NCBI GenBank assembly: GCA_001692895.1
Contig: KV748210.1
Location: 372,001 to 436,000 of the forward strand
DNA: 64,000 bases
Direction: 5' to 3'
Origin: Cenococcum geophilum 1.58
Lineage: Eukaryota; Ascomycota; Dothideomycetes; Gloniales; Gloniaceae
Under the pieces are notes generated by a model, which was given only the letters and a program-made list of their open reading frames with translations, ran no database searches and was not told the origin of the DNA. A program made the position numbers and the translations under genes. Positions 23,576-34,520 of the stretch are shown here, piece after piece (the first letter of the stretch is position 1; every line of letters begins with the position of its first letter).

Positions 23576-24030
23576 GATGACTATTGGCTAGAACGTAGAC
23601 GACGCGGTCCGTAGAACCAAGACAATCGTCGTCACAGATGCCAGACGACTATCCGCCAGAGCTAGACAAACTGTTGCGTAGGAACCAGGACGACCGTCGC
23701 CAGAACTTAGACGAGATCCGGTTTACCCAGACCAGACGACCGTGTCCGCTGAGAGCCCAGACGGACGACGCGTCCAGAGTCAGACGACTGTCGCCAAAAC
23801 CTAGACGACCGCGTCGCTAGAAGCCAGACGACCGTCGGCGCAGAACCGCAGACGACCGTCGCCAGAACCCAGACGACCGTCGCATGGAAACTAGACGAAC
23901 CGTCGCCAGAACCAGACGACCGTTACCGAGAGGCCAGACGACCGTTACCAGAGCCAGACGACCGTGTTACCAGAACTAGACGAGACCGTCGCTAGAACCA
24001 GACGACCCGTCGCCAGAACCAGACGACAAC
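23576..24030. repeat. L array 3: about 20-bp units
   Basis: Roughly 20 degenerate copies of cagacgaccgtcgccagaac, with many small indels. The unit contains the inverted pair gacgaccgtc. Confidence 0.88.
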
Positions 24031-24075
24031 GACTAAGCCAGCGAACACTATAAAACGATTTGATTAATAGATCGA

Positions 24076-24465
24076 ATCAAGGTAAGCACAGACAGGTAGG
24101 TAATAAACAGGGAGATGCCTAACGGGTAGGTAGATGCAGACAGGTAGGGTAGATATAGACAGGTAAAGCAGATGTAGACAGGCAAGCAGATGCAAGATAG
24201 GTAGGCAGATGCTGACGGTAGGCAGATATAGACAGGTAGGCAGATGCAAACAGGTAGGCGATGCAGATAGGTAAGGCGATGCAGATAGGTAGAGGCAATG
24301 CAGACAGGTAGGCAATGTAGGCAGGGTAGGCAAATGCAGACAGGTAGTAATGCACAGGTAGGCAATGCCAGATAGGGTAGGTAATGTAGACAGGTAGCGA
24401 TGATGCGGCAGGTAGGGTAGATAGGCAGGTAGGTAAGTTAATAGGTAGATAGGTAGAAGAGAACC
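24076..24465. repeat. L array 4: about 17-18-bp units
   Basis: About 20 degenerate copies of gcagacaggtaggcagat, one strand purine-rich. Open frames on the minus strand across it (Cys/Leu/Pro/Tyr-rich) are repeat translations, not genes. Confidence 0.88.
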
Positions 24466-24604
24466 ATCGCTATATTATATTAAATTATCTAAAATAATAT
24501 TATTTATTTGCTAGCCTTATAAATAGCTTTAAAAATAGCTTTTATTTATTTTAAAATATGCTATTAGTATAAAAAGAGGTAAATATAATTATGGTTGCCA
24601 AATG
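24466..24604. other. AT-rich spacer between arrays 4 and 5
   Basis: About 120 bp of A/T-only-like sequence with aaatagctttaaaaatagctttt direct repeats. No gene. Confidence 0.45.
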
Positions 24605-24662
24605 CGCAGATTGCTGGCAGGTTGCGCGCAGGTTGCGCGCAGGCTGCGCGCAGGCTGCGTGT
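24605..24662. repeat. L array 5: 11-bp units
   Basis: Five copies of caggttgcgcg / caggctgcgcg. Very GC-rich and alternating CG/GC, next to unique right-end sequence. Confidence 0.85.
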
Positions 24663-24762
24663 CAAAAAAACACGACATAGGCTAGTCGGTCCGAGTTGCC
24701 AAATGACCTCAACTGCGCGCCAATTGCGTCAACCACCAACCATTGAGGCCATTGAAAGGGTA

Positions 24763-24778
24763 CCATATTTTGCCGATG
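24763..24778 (-). repeat. right terminal inverted repeat of L
   Basis: Minus strand reads CATCGGCAAAATATGG, next to target TA at 24779-24780. Confidence 0.8.
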
Positions 24779-24780
24779 TA

Positions 24781-27780
24781 ACATCTTAATCTACTTAGAA
24801 GATAAGGATTAACACAAGTAATATATCCGCGAAGTGCTGGAACGTTTAGATAATTAGGGCCTCTACGCCAAGGCGTTAAAGTATATCTTTAATACTAAGT
24901 AGGTCGAGTTCCTAGGGTATATTATAACGCCTACGGGTATAGTTATGGACCTAGTAAGGGTATAGACAATCTAGGAGTGGCCGAAGCTAGAGAGCTACTG
25001 GGATGTTTAAGTATTTTTAGGCTTTGCTAATTTCTATAGGCGCTTTATTTATAACTACTTAGACGTTACCTAATACCTATTTAACTATATTACGGAAGCT
25101 TTTTAAGACCTAACCTAAGGAGCAAAAAGCTTAAAGGCGGTAAGAAAAAAAACTAAAAAGGGACTAATTAAATGGTATAAGCTATAGTTATAGCCTAGAA
25201 AGGTTTAGGAGGCCTTTTAGGAACTTCGCGTAAAGTTTATGGAAGCTCTATTACTACGGCATTTCAACCTAGATTAGCTATTAATAATAATCACTAATGT
25301 ATTAAATTTTACCTTTGCTAGTATCCTGCTATAACCCGATAGGTATCCAGATACTACCTAGCTCTATTAAAGACTAGTAGTATTTTATAGCAGAAAATTC
25401 TAGGGACTTAAAGTTAGGTATTATACCCACAATAAGGAACTGCTGGCTATAGTTAACTGCTTTAAACAGTGGCGATACTACCTTAAGTACGCGAGCTATA
25501 CTACTCGTGTACTCTTAGATCACTATAATCTACGCTACTTTATGACTATAAAGGAGCTTATACCTCAACAAGCTAGATAGGTAAAGGAGCTCGCGCGATT
25601 TAACTTCAAGATTAAATATAAGCTAGGGGAAAACAATCCTGCCAATGGACTGTTATAACGGCTAGACTATACTAAAGGCTTTAAAACGGGAGAAGGAAAA
25701 TAGATAATAGATATCTTACTCCCTATATTATAGAATAAGCTCCGGGTATAAGATGCTTAAGTACCCACAGCTCCATATACCGAGTCTCAGGCGGTGTAAG
25801 CCCTATTGGTTTCCACTGACGTTCCGGCTAGTACCCGGTCCGTTGCTAATAAGGGTCCAAATATACCTGGATAGGATGTCCCCGATACATTCTCGGAACT
25901 TAGTAATATACTATCTCTAATTGCTAAGCTATCCCCTTAAACAAATAGCGAAGCTATAGAGTAATTAGAACTTAGAGCCCTGCAATAACTAAAGGACTTT
26001 AACCTTGTAGCGGCCTTCCTAATGTACGCGTATTGAAGAGTTGCAAGATTTATGGTACTATCTAGTCTTATACTTAGAGCAGTACGGGATAAAATAGCTT
26101 TTATTTAGGAACTATCTAAAAGTTTAACGGATTTTATCCGTAAGGTATAACAGAGGGACGCTTCCTATGTTATCCTTAATGCGGAAGTAGACCGGAAACG
26201 TAACGGAAAGAAAACTGCTAGGCGCTATTATTGGGAACTGGACCCGATGGGCCTACTACGTAGAGGTAGTAAGGTTTGGGTGCTATAAGAAGCAAATCTA
26301 TAACAGAAGATTCTTATAAAGAATTATAATAATCCCCTAGGCGGCCACTATAGTCAAGCAAAGATAGTAGAATTACTTCAGCGTAAATACTATTGGCTAA
26401 GGCTTAATTAGGAAGCAAAGGAGTATATTAGCTATTATAAGAAGTGTTAAGTATATAAGATCCGCAGGCACAAGCTATGGGGTTTACTTAAATTAGTTCC
26501 CCCTACTAGTAAGCTATAGTAATATTACGCCATGGACTTTATTACGGATCTCCCGCTATCTAAAGATAGCTAAGGATGAATATACGATTCGGTCCTCGTA
26601 CTTATTAATAGGTTTTTAAAGTACGTCCAATACCTTCCCGTTAATAAGACGATTAATATATAAAAGCTTACTAACCTAATTAAGGAGAAATGCTTTCTTA
26701 AAGTAGATTAGCTATATTCTATTATTATTAATAGGGGCAGCGTTTTTATAAGCTAATACTGGTCGGACCTATACTTCTATTTAAAGATAGACCACTAGTA
26801 TAGTACGGCTTTCCACCCGTAGATAGATGGGTAAATAGAACGCTAGAACTAGGAACTGGAGTCTTACCTATAGATATATTTAAACTACTAGTAAGATAAC
26901 TAGTGCGAGCTACTTCCATACGCGGAGTACGCTTATAATTTAAAGCAATATATATTGTATAAGTATGTACTAATCCAGATCGCCTATGGCGTCCGACTAT
27001 TTGGGTTTAATAGTATACCTAATAATTACTAGCTAAGGCCGTATAATTAGTTATGGGATCCTACCGGGAAGTTAAAGGACATCTACTAGAGAGTATAAGG
27101 ATATCTCTAGGAATAGGAAGAGTAATAGAAGTATGTGAAGCAGAGCCTATAAGATGCCCAAGAGTAGTAGAGACTTTGGTACAACCGTAAGCACTAGGAC
27201 AAGTATTTTGGAGTAGGCGATAAGGTTCTATTACGTTCAACGAATATTAAGACCCGTTAACTATTAAAGAAGCTTAATATAAGATACCTAGGTCCCTTTT
27301 AAGTTAAGGAACAAATTAGTAAGCTAGCCTACCGTCTCTAGCTACCCCTATCTATAGCCTGTGTGTATTTAGTGTTTTATATAAACCTACTGGAGCCATG
27401 GCATAGACTACTGCTAGAAAAGAACTTCTGTCTAGGCCTAATTAAACACCCTAAGGTGGTGGGCGAGTGGTATAAGGTTAAAGCTATACTACGCTATAAG
27501 TCTGTTAAGAATAAGCTTTAATTTAAAGTTAAATAGCTAGGCTGGCTTGCTGAGGACTCTATATGGGAACTAGAGGATTACCTTAATTATTACGAAGATA
27601 TTCTAAAAGAATATTGGGACCAAGGTCCACAATTTATAAGTCGCAGAAAGCGCTCTAATACTACGGTGTTATTGCGACCTATAAAGAAAGCTCGCGAAAA
27701 GAGTAAATAGGTTAAATTGGATATGGAACGGACAGGCTCCGGAAACTATAGGGATAGGGCTACGGCCCAAGGCAGGATAG
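24781..27780 (+). pseudogene. J C-terminal RT, RNase H, integrase, chromodomain
   Basis: Continues the YLDD box after element L with NILIYLED. Then VEFLGYIITPTGIVMD (about 24905-24950) and FLGFANFYRRF (about 25015-25050). The RNase H region includes YYTHNKELLAIVNCFKQWRYYL. Integrase: zinc region about 26340-26465, first Asp in YYAMDFITDLPLS (about 26523-26560), and the AFHP stop IDG stop IERQNQELE block (about 26810-26860). The chromodomain (about 27460-27640) reads WYKVKAILRYKSVKNKLQ and WLAEDSIWELEDYL. RIP stops are common, but the coding sense is very clear. Confidence 0.9.
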
Positions 27781-27929
27781 GTCCTTAGCCTTTTTATATA
27801 TATAGCATAGAGTTAATAGGGCATTTTGCTAGAATTACATTCCCATTTATTAATCTATACTAGGAACATTGTTTCTAGGGCTTTTAAGCCCTTTCCGAAA
27901 GCCTTATAAGGCCTTTCTAAGCACCTAAT

Positions 27930-28930
27930 TGAGGTCCTTAATTACTACTATATACAAGAACGAATCCCAAAAGTTTAAACCATAAATGCCTAATCTGAAA
28001 AGCTACTATGCCTTATTATTATTAGGAGCAGGATTAGTATCTATTGGGCCACTAAGTGATGGCTAACGAGAATAGGATCTAGATACCTTGGTAGGCGTAT
28101 AAGTAGGTATAAAAACAGGGGTAGGATAATAAGGTGTAGCTAGAGCAGAGACTCTTAAATGCTTAACACTAATATCAGGTCCAAACCAATACCAATAAAG
28201 CTCTTGTGGCGTAAGCTTATAGTTAATAAAGACACGCTTAAGCCTAGAATAAACAGAGATATTAGCTGGCTGGCATAGTCTAGAACTACTAAGACCTTGC
28301 TACAGCAACTATTAGTTACCTATCCGCTAGGTATCTAAAGGGTAACCTACCTAATACCTTATCATGTTATGCTCTTTTAAAACTTAATACGCATACGCAA
28401 ACTCCTTTTTATAGTAGACAGTAACCTTCTTCTTATTACCCCCATCCCGCACCCTATCCTTAGTATACTAACCTTACTCTTACATTAGGCGTTACTAGCT
28501 AGCTTGCTAGGAATTATAGGTAGTATAGATGGCCGTGGCATAGTCTCGAATTCGGCTAAGTTGTTTAGCATTTACGCTGGAATGAGAGAGAGCCTAGGCG
28601 ATATAGTAGTTAAGGACATTAAAGGAACGTCGCTACTCAGGCCTAGGCTATTAAAGCTTAAAGTTAGCAATGGAAATCTATTAAGAATAGAAAAGCTTAC
28701 CTTAACGTAACTGCCGCTTTTGGTACGCATGTATTAATTATAAGGACTAAAGGTATTAGATCTAACGCAGTACATCTTATTACAAGCCTCTAGAATCCTA
28801 TTATTAGATTTTTAGTCTTTCGAAGACGTATAGGCAAAATCATTTAGGTAGGACTAGTACTAGTTGCGAGTTAGTGGGGGTTGGGGTTCTATATGTAAAG
28901 GCAGGGCTAGGATACGCTGTAGAATCTGCT
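27930..28930 (-). pseudogene. antisense, apparently spliced reading frame inside J
   Basis: Minus-strand frame of about 300 codons between the end of pol and the 3' LTR, with all stops of the TAA/TAG Gln type. Upstream exon (about 28930 to 28710): LNDFAYTSS, then RILEACNKMYCVRSNTFSPYN. Downstream exon (about 28655 to 27930): KKKVTVYYKKEFAYAYQVLKE, ANISVYSRLKRVFINYKLTP, ELYWYWFGPDISVKHLRVSA. The two are out of frame but are joined by a plausible fungal intron at about 28655-28708 (GTAAGC donor, TTGCTAAC branch site, AG acceptor). I do not recognise the protein. It could be a captured host gene, or an accessory gene of this family. Its short plus-strand open frame (28504-28710) is taken as a shadow. 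Confidence 0.5.
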
Positions 28931-30014
28931 TAAAAGAGCAGTTAGTAGGAGAACGAAGAGGTATATTAAATTATTAATAGAAAAGAAGAAAATCTTAATA
29001 ATATATTAAAGATACGTCCAAAATTGGACGAAGGTTAATAATGGGAAAGTAAGGTATTAAGGAAAAGGAGTAGCTTAATAAGTAAAGGTGTCCTTATACT
29101 TTACCGTCTAATACCCTTTTAGTGAATAGCCGTAACCTTGCCAATATAACTCCGTTATAATAGCGTTATTTAGAAGAAAGGAAACACGCGTATAAGTTAT
29201 TTAACTATTACTTTCTTATAAAAACTAACTATGTGACCGGGGGAAGGCAATTAAGACGTTAAATTAAAGACGTATATGGGTTAAATTAGACCTAAAACGA
29301 TACTATAGTATTAAAGAATAATGTTATAGACGTTCTTAACAATCGTATAATAGCTATAATTGCTATTATAAAATGTCCCTGGTTGCTAGGCAGTAGAGCT
29401 ACGCCAAATATACAGTATAGGACTACTAGATTTAAAAGCATATACACCAAATCTTAAGAGACAAGTCTCTTTAACTAACTAATTAATACCTTAACCGCAT
29501 CTAATAGCCTAAGGGTAAATGCGGGAGTAATATATTAGTGACGCAAAGGATTATAAGAAAAGGATTATAAGAAAGAATTATAGACCATATCTTAGCAGTT
29601 AAAGACAACGGCAAGCCAAGGCTTTGTACGTTAAATCCTATACTAAAAGGTTCTACGGAACTATACTAGAACACTAAATTGCCTATAATACTTATAATTA
29701 ATTATAGACCGGTATAAAGGCTTGGAAGTAAAGTTGCATAAAAATCCCTATATTAGCCTAGGTAGTCACCGGTATACTTCCGGTAGGCTTCTAATAGGTC
29801 TCCTAGCAATCCTCGCGTCTTTTCTCTAGTCACGTTTTTCCCTTATTAAGGTTTTTTAGGAGTTTAAAGTAGGGGTTAGATAGATAGATAATATATAGCG
29901 GCATACCGACACCTCTCTAATATCTCTCCAAACCTCTTCCGGGACGAGCCCTTATAATCTCCCTACCGTAAGGTAATAGCGATTGGGGGCCGACCGCAAG
30001 AAGGGGGGGGGTAA
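28931..30014. other. unassigned 3' part of J
   Basis: About 1.1 kb of AT-rich sequence. A plus-strand frame between about 29260 and 29800 reads sensibly if TAA/TAG are taken as Gln (for example SDAKDYKKRIIRKNYRPYLSS), but no family is recognised. Includes aaaggattataagaaaaggattataagaaa direct repeats near 29546-29575. Ends in the polypurine tract before 30015. Confidence 0.4.
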
Positions 30015-30216
30015 TGTAAGAGATATTATTGCGGATACCTCGGGTTACCCTTAGGACAACCCCCGGACGCCCTTTGGATGATCGCTAGTCACGTGCCCGT
30101 AGTATATAGTCTCCACAATCCCAGAGGCCTTACCTCCTTAAGGATTCGTCTCTCTTACTAATCTATCCTATTCCAATCGTGTCCTTATAGCCCCCTGTCT
30201 ACAAGATCCCCTCACA
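30015..30216 (+). repeat. 3' LTR of element J
   Basis: 202 bp, tgtaagagatattattg to gatcccctcaca, after a polypurine tract, followed by TSD CTTCG. Confidence 0.92.
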
Positions 30217-32141
30217 CTTCGCCTTTATAAATACTGCCTATATAAATAATGTTGCCAAATTTCTAAATATAGAAGCTATCTAACTAGAGAAGCCTATTTA
30301 GGTAAAAGGCTATAACGGCTAAGCCGGTCGGCTAGTTACCTACGTTTTAAAGTTATATATTACTCTTAATAGACAACGCCAATATAGTATCCCTTTTTAC
30401 ATCCTAGACCTAGGGTTCTACGATATAATCCTTAGACAAAAATAGATATTCTATTTTAATATTTAGCTAAACATATAATAATGACTGTTTATCTAGCCGG
30501 AGGATAGACTAAAATTACCCTCTTTTATTAGGGAAATCTAAACTAATCACAAGACACTAGCTATAAGGGCTAACCCTACCTACTAGTAAGATATCCGGGC
30601 CCGTAACCTAGCCTTTACTTAAGAAGACGCCCGCTATAAAGCTAGAAAGAACTCTATACTAATAAAGATACTCTCCTAAAGCGCTATATTTAAAAAAGAC
30701 TCTATATATAGAAGCGGGATAGATAGTAATATAGATAACGTCTAAATCGCGCAGATCTAACCAGTATGGAAAAGAACGCATTAATAGGATATAAGGGATA
30801 ACCTCTAAAAGATATAATAGGAGCTAAAAGGAGTAATAATAATACTAATACCCTAAAGGTATATAAAGTTATATACGCCCCTATTGTTATACAACCCCCC
30901 CGCTATAAATATCGCCGCAATTAGCGCGGTAGCGTTTTACTTTAATATATACCAGAAGAATAATAAAGTCTTTATAATAAGCCTATATAAGATTAACCAA
31001 ATTATTAATAATAGGGAGGAAGAGCTAGCTAAGGAGACTAATAAGGAACTAGTTAAACACCTCCTTTTTACTATTTATACAAATTATAAGGATATATTCT
31101 TAAAGGCGGCTTTAAATAAGTTACCCCCTTACCAGATATATAATTATAAGATTTAATTAAAAGCCAATAACTCGCTAGGTTATAGCCCCCTTTACTAACA
31201 ATTAATAAACAAGCTAAAAGCAATAAAGTAATACTTAATTAATAACTTGGATAAAGGGTTTATTAAGCTAAGTTAAGCCCCTTTTACTTCTCCTATCCTA
31301 TTTATAAAAAAGCCTAATAGAGGCCTTTACTTTTACATTAACTATTAAAAGCTAAACACTATTACTTAAAAGGATCGGTATCCTATTCCTTTAATTAATA
31401 AGACCCTTATATATCTAAGCTAGGCAAAGATCTTTACTAAACTTAATATCCGCTAAGCTTTCTACCAAATTAGGATAGACCCCGCATCTAAAGATTTAAT
31501 AATATTCTATACCTATTATAGTTCCTATAAATATAAAGTTCTTCCTTTTAGACTAATAAATAGACTAGCTACGTACTAAAGGTATATAAATAACGTTCTT
31601 TTTAATTACCTTAATAAGTTCTATACGGTATACCTAGATAACATTCTTATATACTCTAACAACGAACTTAAGTATTAAGTTTATATTAAGAAGGTCCTAA
31701 AGAGACTATAAAACACGGGCTTATAAGTTAATATTAAGAAATACGAGTTTAGGGTAAAACGTATAAAATACCTTGGGTTTATTGTAACTATAGAAGGAAT
31801 TAAGGTTAACCCTAAGAAGGTAGAGGTAATCTGTAACTAGAAGCCCCCTTATATAGTAAAAGGAATCTAGTCCTTCCTTAGTTTTTATAACTTCTACCGC
31901 TAGTTTATCCACAACTACAGAATTATAGTAAAACCTCTTATATAACTAATTAGGAAGGATATACTTTTTATCTTTAATAATAGCTATATAAAGGCCTTTA
32001 AAGAGATAAAGGATCGGCTTATCTCTTCCTTAATCTTTTATTACTATAACCTAAACCTTAAATTAATGCTAGAAACGGACGCCTCTAATAGGGTTATAGC
32101 GGGAATCTTATTACAGTTATATCTAGACAGCGAATAGTACT
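30217..32141 (+). pseudogene. C protease and reverse transcriptase
   Basis: Starts with the TSD CTTCG after element J and continues the protease (INNVAKFLNIEAI; FYILDLGFYDIILRQ near 30400). A long linker follows (30884-31156 is its longest open stretch; LVKHLLFTIYTNYKDIFLKAA). RT blocks: PILFIKKPNRGLYFYINY (about 31290-31345), FTKLNIR with the D-to-N change (about 31430), LPFRLINRLATY (about 31540-31575), VYLDNILIYSN (about 31628-31660), and KYLGFIVTIEGIKVN (about 31765-31810). Cut by D1 at 32142, in the early RNase H region. Confidence 0.87.
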
Positions 32142-32369
32142 TGTTGGTATGCTTTAACAACGTGCAGAATACATATATCACAATGATATGTACTATACGG
32201 TGTTGTAAATGGATGTTGTCTTTTAATACGAGGAAGGGTGAGGAACTTAAGGTTCCTTACTACGCTAGTGCCGCGGTAACACGTGACGGCAACTTGCCTC
32301 ACGTAACGGCAACTTGCTACGCGTGGCGGCAATTTGCCTCCTATTGCAATGCAATATATTCTAGCTATA
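32142..32369 (-). repeat. 3' LTR of D1 (left copy)
   Basis: 228 bp, plus strand tgttggtatgctttaa to ttctagctata. Contains the CCGCGG core and gttgcc...cacgtg modules also found in the LTR of copia B. Confidence 0.92.
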
Positions 32370-32499
32370 CTAGGAGTACTTTAGAAAATGCGGAGGACTA
32401 GTATCCTATAACTGTGCAGTTTAAAAATCCATATATATACACTTCTCTTTCTTTTTCTTCCTTCTTTCCTTCCTTCCTTCCTTCCTTATACCTTTATAT

Positions 32500-34264
32500 C
32501 AGTGCTATTATCAGTAGCACGTTCTACCCATTCTACTGTCTTTAACTTAATTCGGTTTGTGTTAATAAGTCGCTTAAGAGCTAATAACGGTTTACTTTTA
32601 GTTATAGCGTCCGTAGGGTTACTGTCTCCATTAATCCACTTAACTTTAGCTATTTCGCGTCTTTTATATAACTAACGTAGGCATATAACATCAATTATAA
32701 GTCTCTTCTCCTATATAGTTCCTAGTTTAACAAGGCATTTGTAGATTAACTTTAAATCGGTATAAAGGATAAGTGGTAGGCTAATATTAAATTGTAATTT
32801 AACTATGGCCTTAATTGCAGCGCTAATATTAAAACTATAGGCTATGGCATATAATTCGGAGGCTAGTACGCTTTTAGTAATTCTCTTACACTTAACTAAG
32901 AACTAGTAGATGATGTTCGCCTTATTTAATAAGTCTGCTAGTACTAGGATATATCTAATCTGTAATAAAAGATCCTTATTATTTATAAATAAGGAATTAG
33001 TAAATACAAGTAGTTATAATGTCTCTATATTAAGTTTAACAAAGTTTAAACCTCTTATTAGGTTCTTAATTTGCCACTAAATCTTCTTATTAAGCAGTTT
33101 TACGTCTTTCTTATTAGGGTTAATCACCTGGGCAGCATAGGATAAATTAAAAGAGGCTTTAGGCTGGTATATAGACGCAATATAAGCTCCTCTTGCTCGT
33201 TAGGCGATATATTAGTCCTTAAGTATAAGTGCTATGCGAATAGTGCCCCTAGAACTAGTTATTATAACAGCTTCCTTAATATTAATAAGGGTTAAGTTCT
33301 AGCATTAGCGCTCCTACGTAAGCGTAATTATATAATCCTATTATTAGATAGTGCCTCCGTTAAACTTAATTAGGTATTCCGGCGTAAGTTATTTATATTC
33401 CTTAGTTAGGAACTTAGCTTTTTTAATCTTCTCCTATTCTAAAGCTGCAAAGACTAAGTTAGCTAGTAGAAGGGTGTTATTAGTCTATAAACCAACTATT
33501 CCAAAATTTATAGGGTTGTTAAGGTGGAGTAAGCAGGGGTTATAAGTAGATTGGCTTATATTTAGTTCTTTAATATAATAGTTATAGTAAGTCTTAAACC
33601 AATAATTACCTGCCTTAGAAATGCCGTATAAAGGTCTAACAACCTTTAGAATTGTGCCTTATAAGACTCTAAGTGCTATACTAAGTTTAAGAGGTGCTCT
33701 AATATAAAAGTCTTAATTTAGTCTTATAGCTAATTATATATAGGCCTATAAAATATCTCGTAAATAAAGATATATACCATTGTTTTAAGTTATAGCTATA
33801 ATGCAGAGAATAAGGCGTTGGCTAACTCATTAGATTATAGGTGATTAAGTTAGTATAAGGTCTTTTTCTAGGTCATTATAGGCCTATACAACTAGTCTTA
33901 ACTTCTTAAAGGCTTTATTAGTACCAGGGTTCTTAATTTTATTAACAAATCTAGAGTTAAATACTCTATTACTTTGTGGTATATCTTTAGGGTTAACCAG
34001 TTTAAAAACTCTTTTCTTAAGTAATCCTTTAATCTCTTTCTAGCGTAATACTACAAACTAATTAGATTTTATAGGCTAATCGTTGTCCTCATCTTATAAA
34101 TATATTAAGATATTCGCGGTATTAGCTTTACTAGGGTACTTATATAGTCTACCTCTTCCACGCTTAACGGGTTAAGGTTTAGGCTTAGTTTAAGGTAGGG
34201 GTCCAGGCTTAATTTAAGGTAGAGGTAGTTCGCTCTCGTTATCTTCTGGCTGCGTATCCTCTAT
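32500..34264 (-). pseudogene. D1 reverse transcriptase and RNase H
   Basis: C-terminal half of a copia polyprotein (RVT_2 plus RNase H), read right to left. The upstream linker has RGR-rich, Pro-rich coding near 34130-34210. RT palm: the usual LQTDDT motif reads LQTNNTLLL near 33470-33505, so both catalytic Asp are Asn. RNase H segments (CTDSKSLYECLVKLG family pattern, with changes) lie about 32560-32660. Many TAA/TAG at Gln sites. The upstream part continues at 47040 after element E. Confidence 0.85.
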
Positions 34265-34520
34265 TGTGGTGGGGTAAAATGGCTTACGCCTAGTACCTTG
34301 GCATTTTCCTGTATATATCAAGCCTTCGGCTTCCCTCCTTCTTACACATAACGACCNACCGGGAATACATTCTTTCCTTTCTTCTTACTGACTGCTTTCC
34401 TACTGATTGATTACGACTGACGACCGACCGACCGACCGACCGACCGACCGACNGACNGACCGACNGACAGACAGACAGCACTGTGACTTTCCTATCTGAG
34501 AGTGGTCGTACCCTCCCACA
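34265..34520 (+). repeat. 5' LTR of element E
   Basis: 256 bp. Has a TATA-like tgtatatatcaag near 34311, an aagcc-ttc-ggctt hairpin at about 34321 and a (GACC)n microsatellite at about 34418-34470 with several ambiguous bases (N). Confidence 0.9.

Larger units (their letters stand above)
22153..24778. mobile_element. TIR element L packed with tandem-repeat arrays
   Basis: A 2626-bp insert in the RT of J. The ends are terminal inverted repeats: CATCGGGAAAATATT at the left and the complement of CATCGGCAAAATATG at the right (13 of the first 14 bases agree). The target dinucleotide TA is duplicated (22151-22152 and 24779-24780), the hallmark of the Tc1/mariner superfamily. There is no transposase, so it must be mobilised in trans. 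The interior is almost entirely five different minisatellite arrays plus a short AT-rich spacer. The sequence is GC-rich and keeps its CA/TG dinucleotides, unlike its surroundings, so it seems to be younger than the RIP of J. Confidence 0.82.
18679..30216 (+). mobile_element. Ty3/gypsy chromovirus element J
   Basis: LTRs at 18679-18893 and 30015-30216 correspond closely, with TGTAAG.../...CTCACA ends and the exact TSD CTTCG (18674-18678 and 30217-30221). A polypurine run (aaggggggggg) precedes the 3' LTR. It encodes Gag, protease, RT, RNase H, integrase and chromodomain on the plus strand, and an extra antisense reading frame before the 3' LTR. It is interrupted inside RT by element L. Confidence 0.92.

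Noticed and set aside
23059-23820. Plus-strand frames of 127, 181 and 60 codons with Arg/Ser-rich sequence
   Set aside because: They run through arrays 2 and 3, with repeat-driven composition and no domain.
24048-24365. Cys/Leu/Pro/Tyr-rich minus-strand open frames
   Set aside because: Translation of the 17-18-bp array 4 in all three frames; no independent coding sign.
28504-28710. 68-codon plus-strand open frame in J
   Set aside because: The opposite strand reads more coherently on both sides and shows intron signals here; treated as a shadow.
33351-33545. 64-codon plus-strand open frame (and its twin at 55004-55198)
   Set aside because: Shadows of the D1 and D2 reverse transcriptase, which lies on the minus strand.
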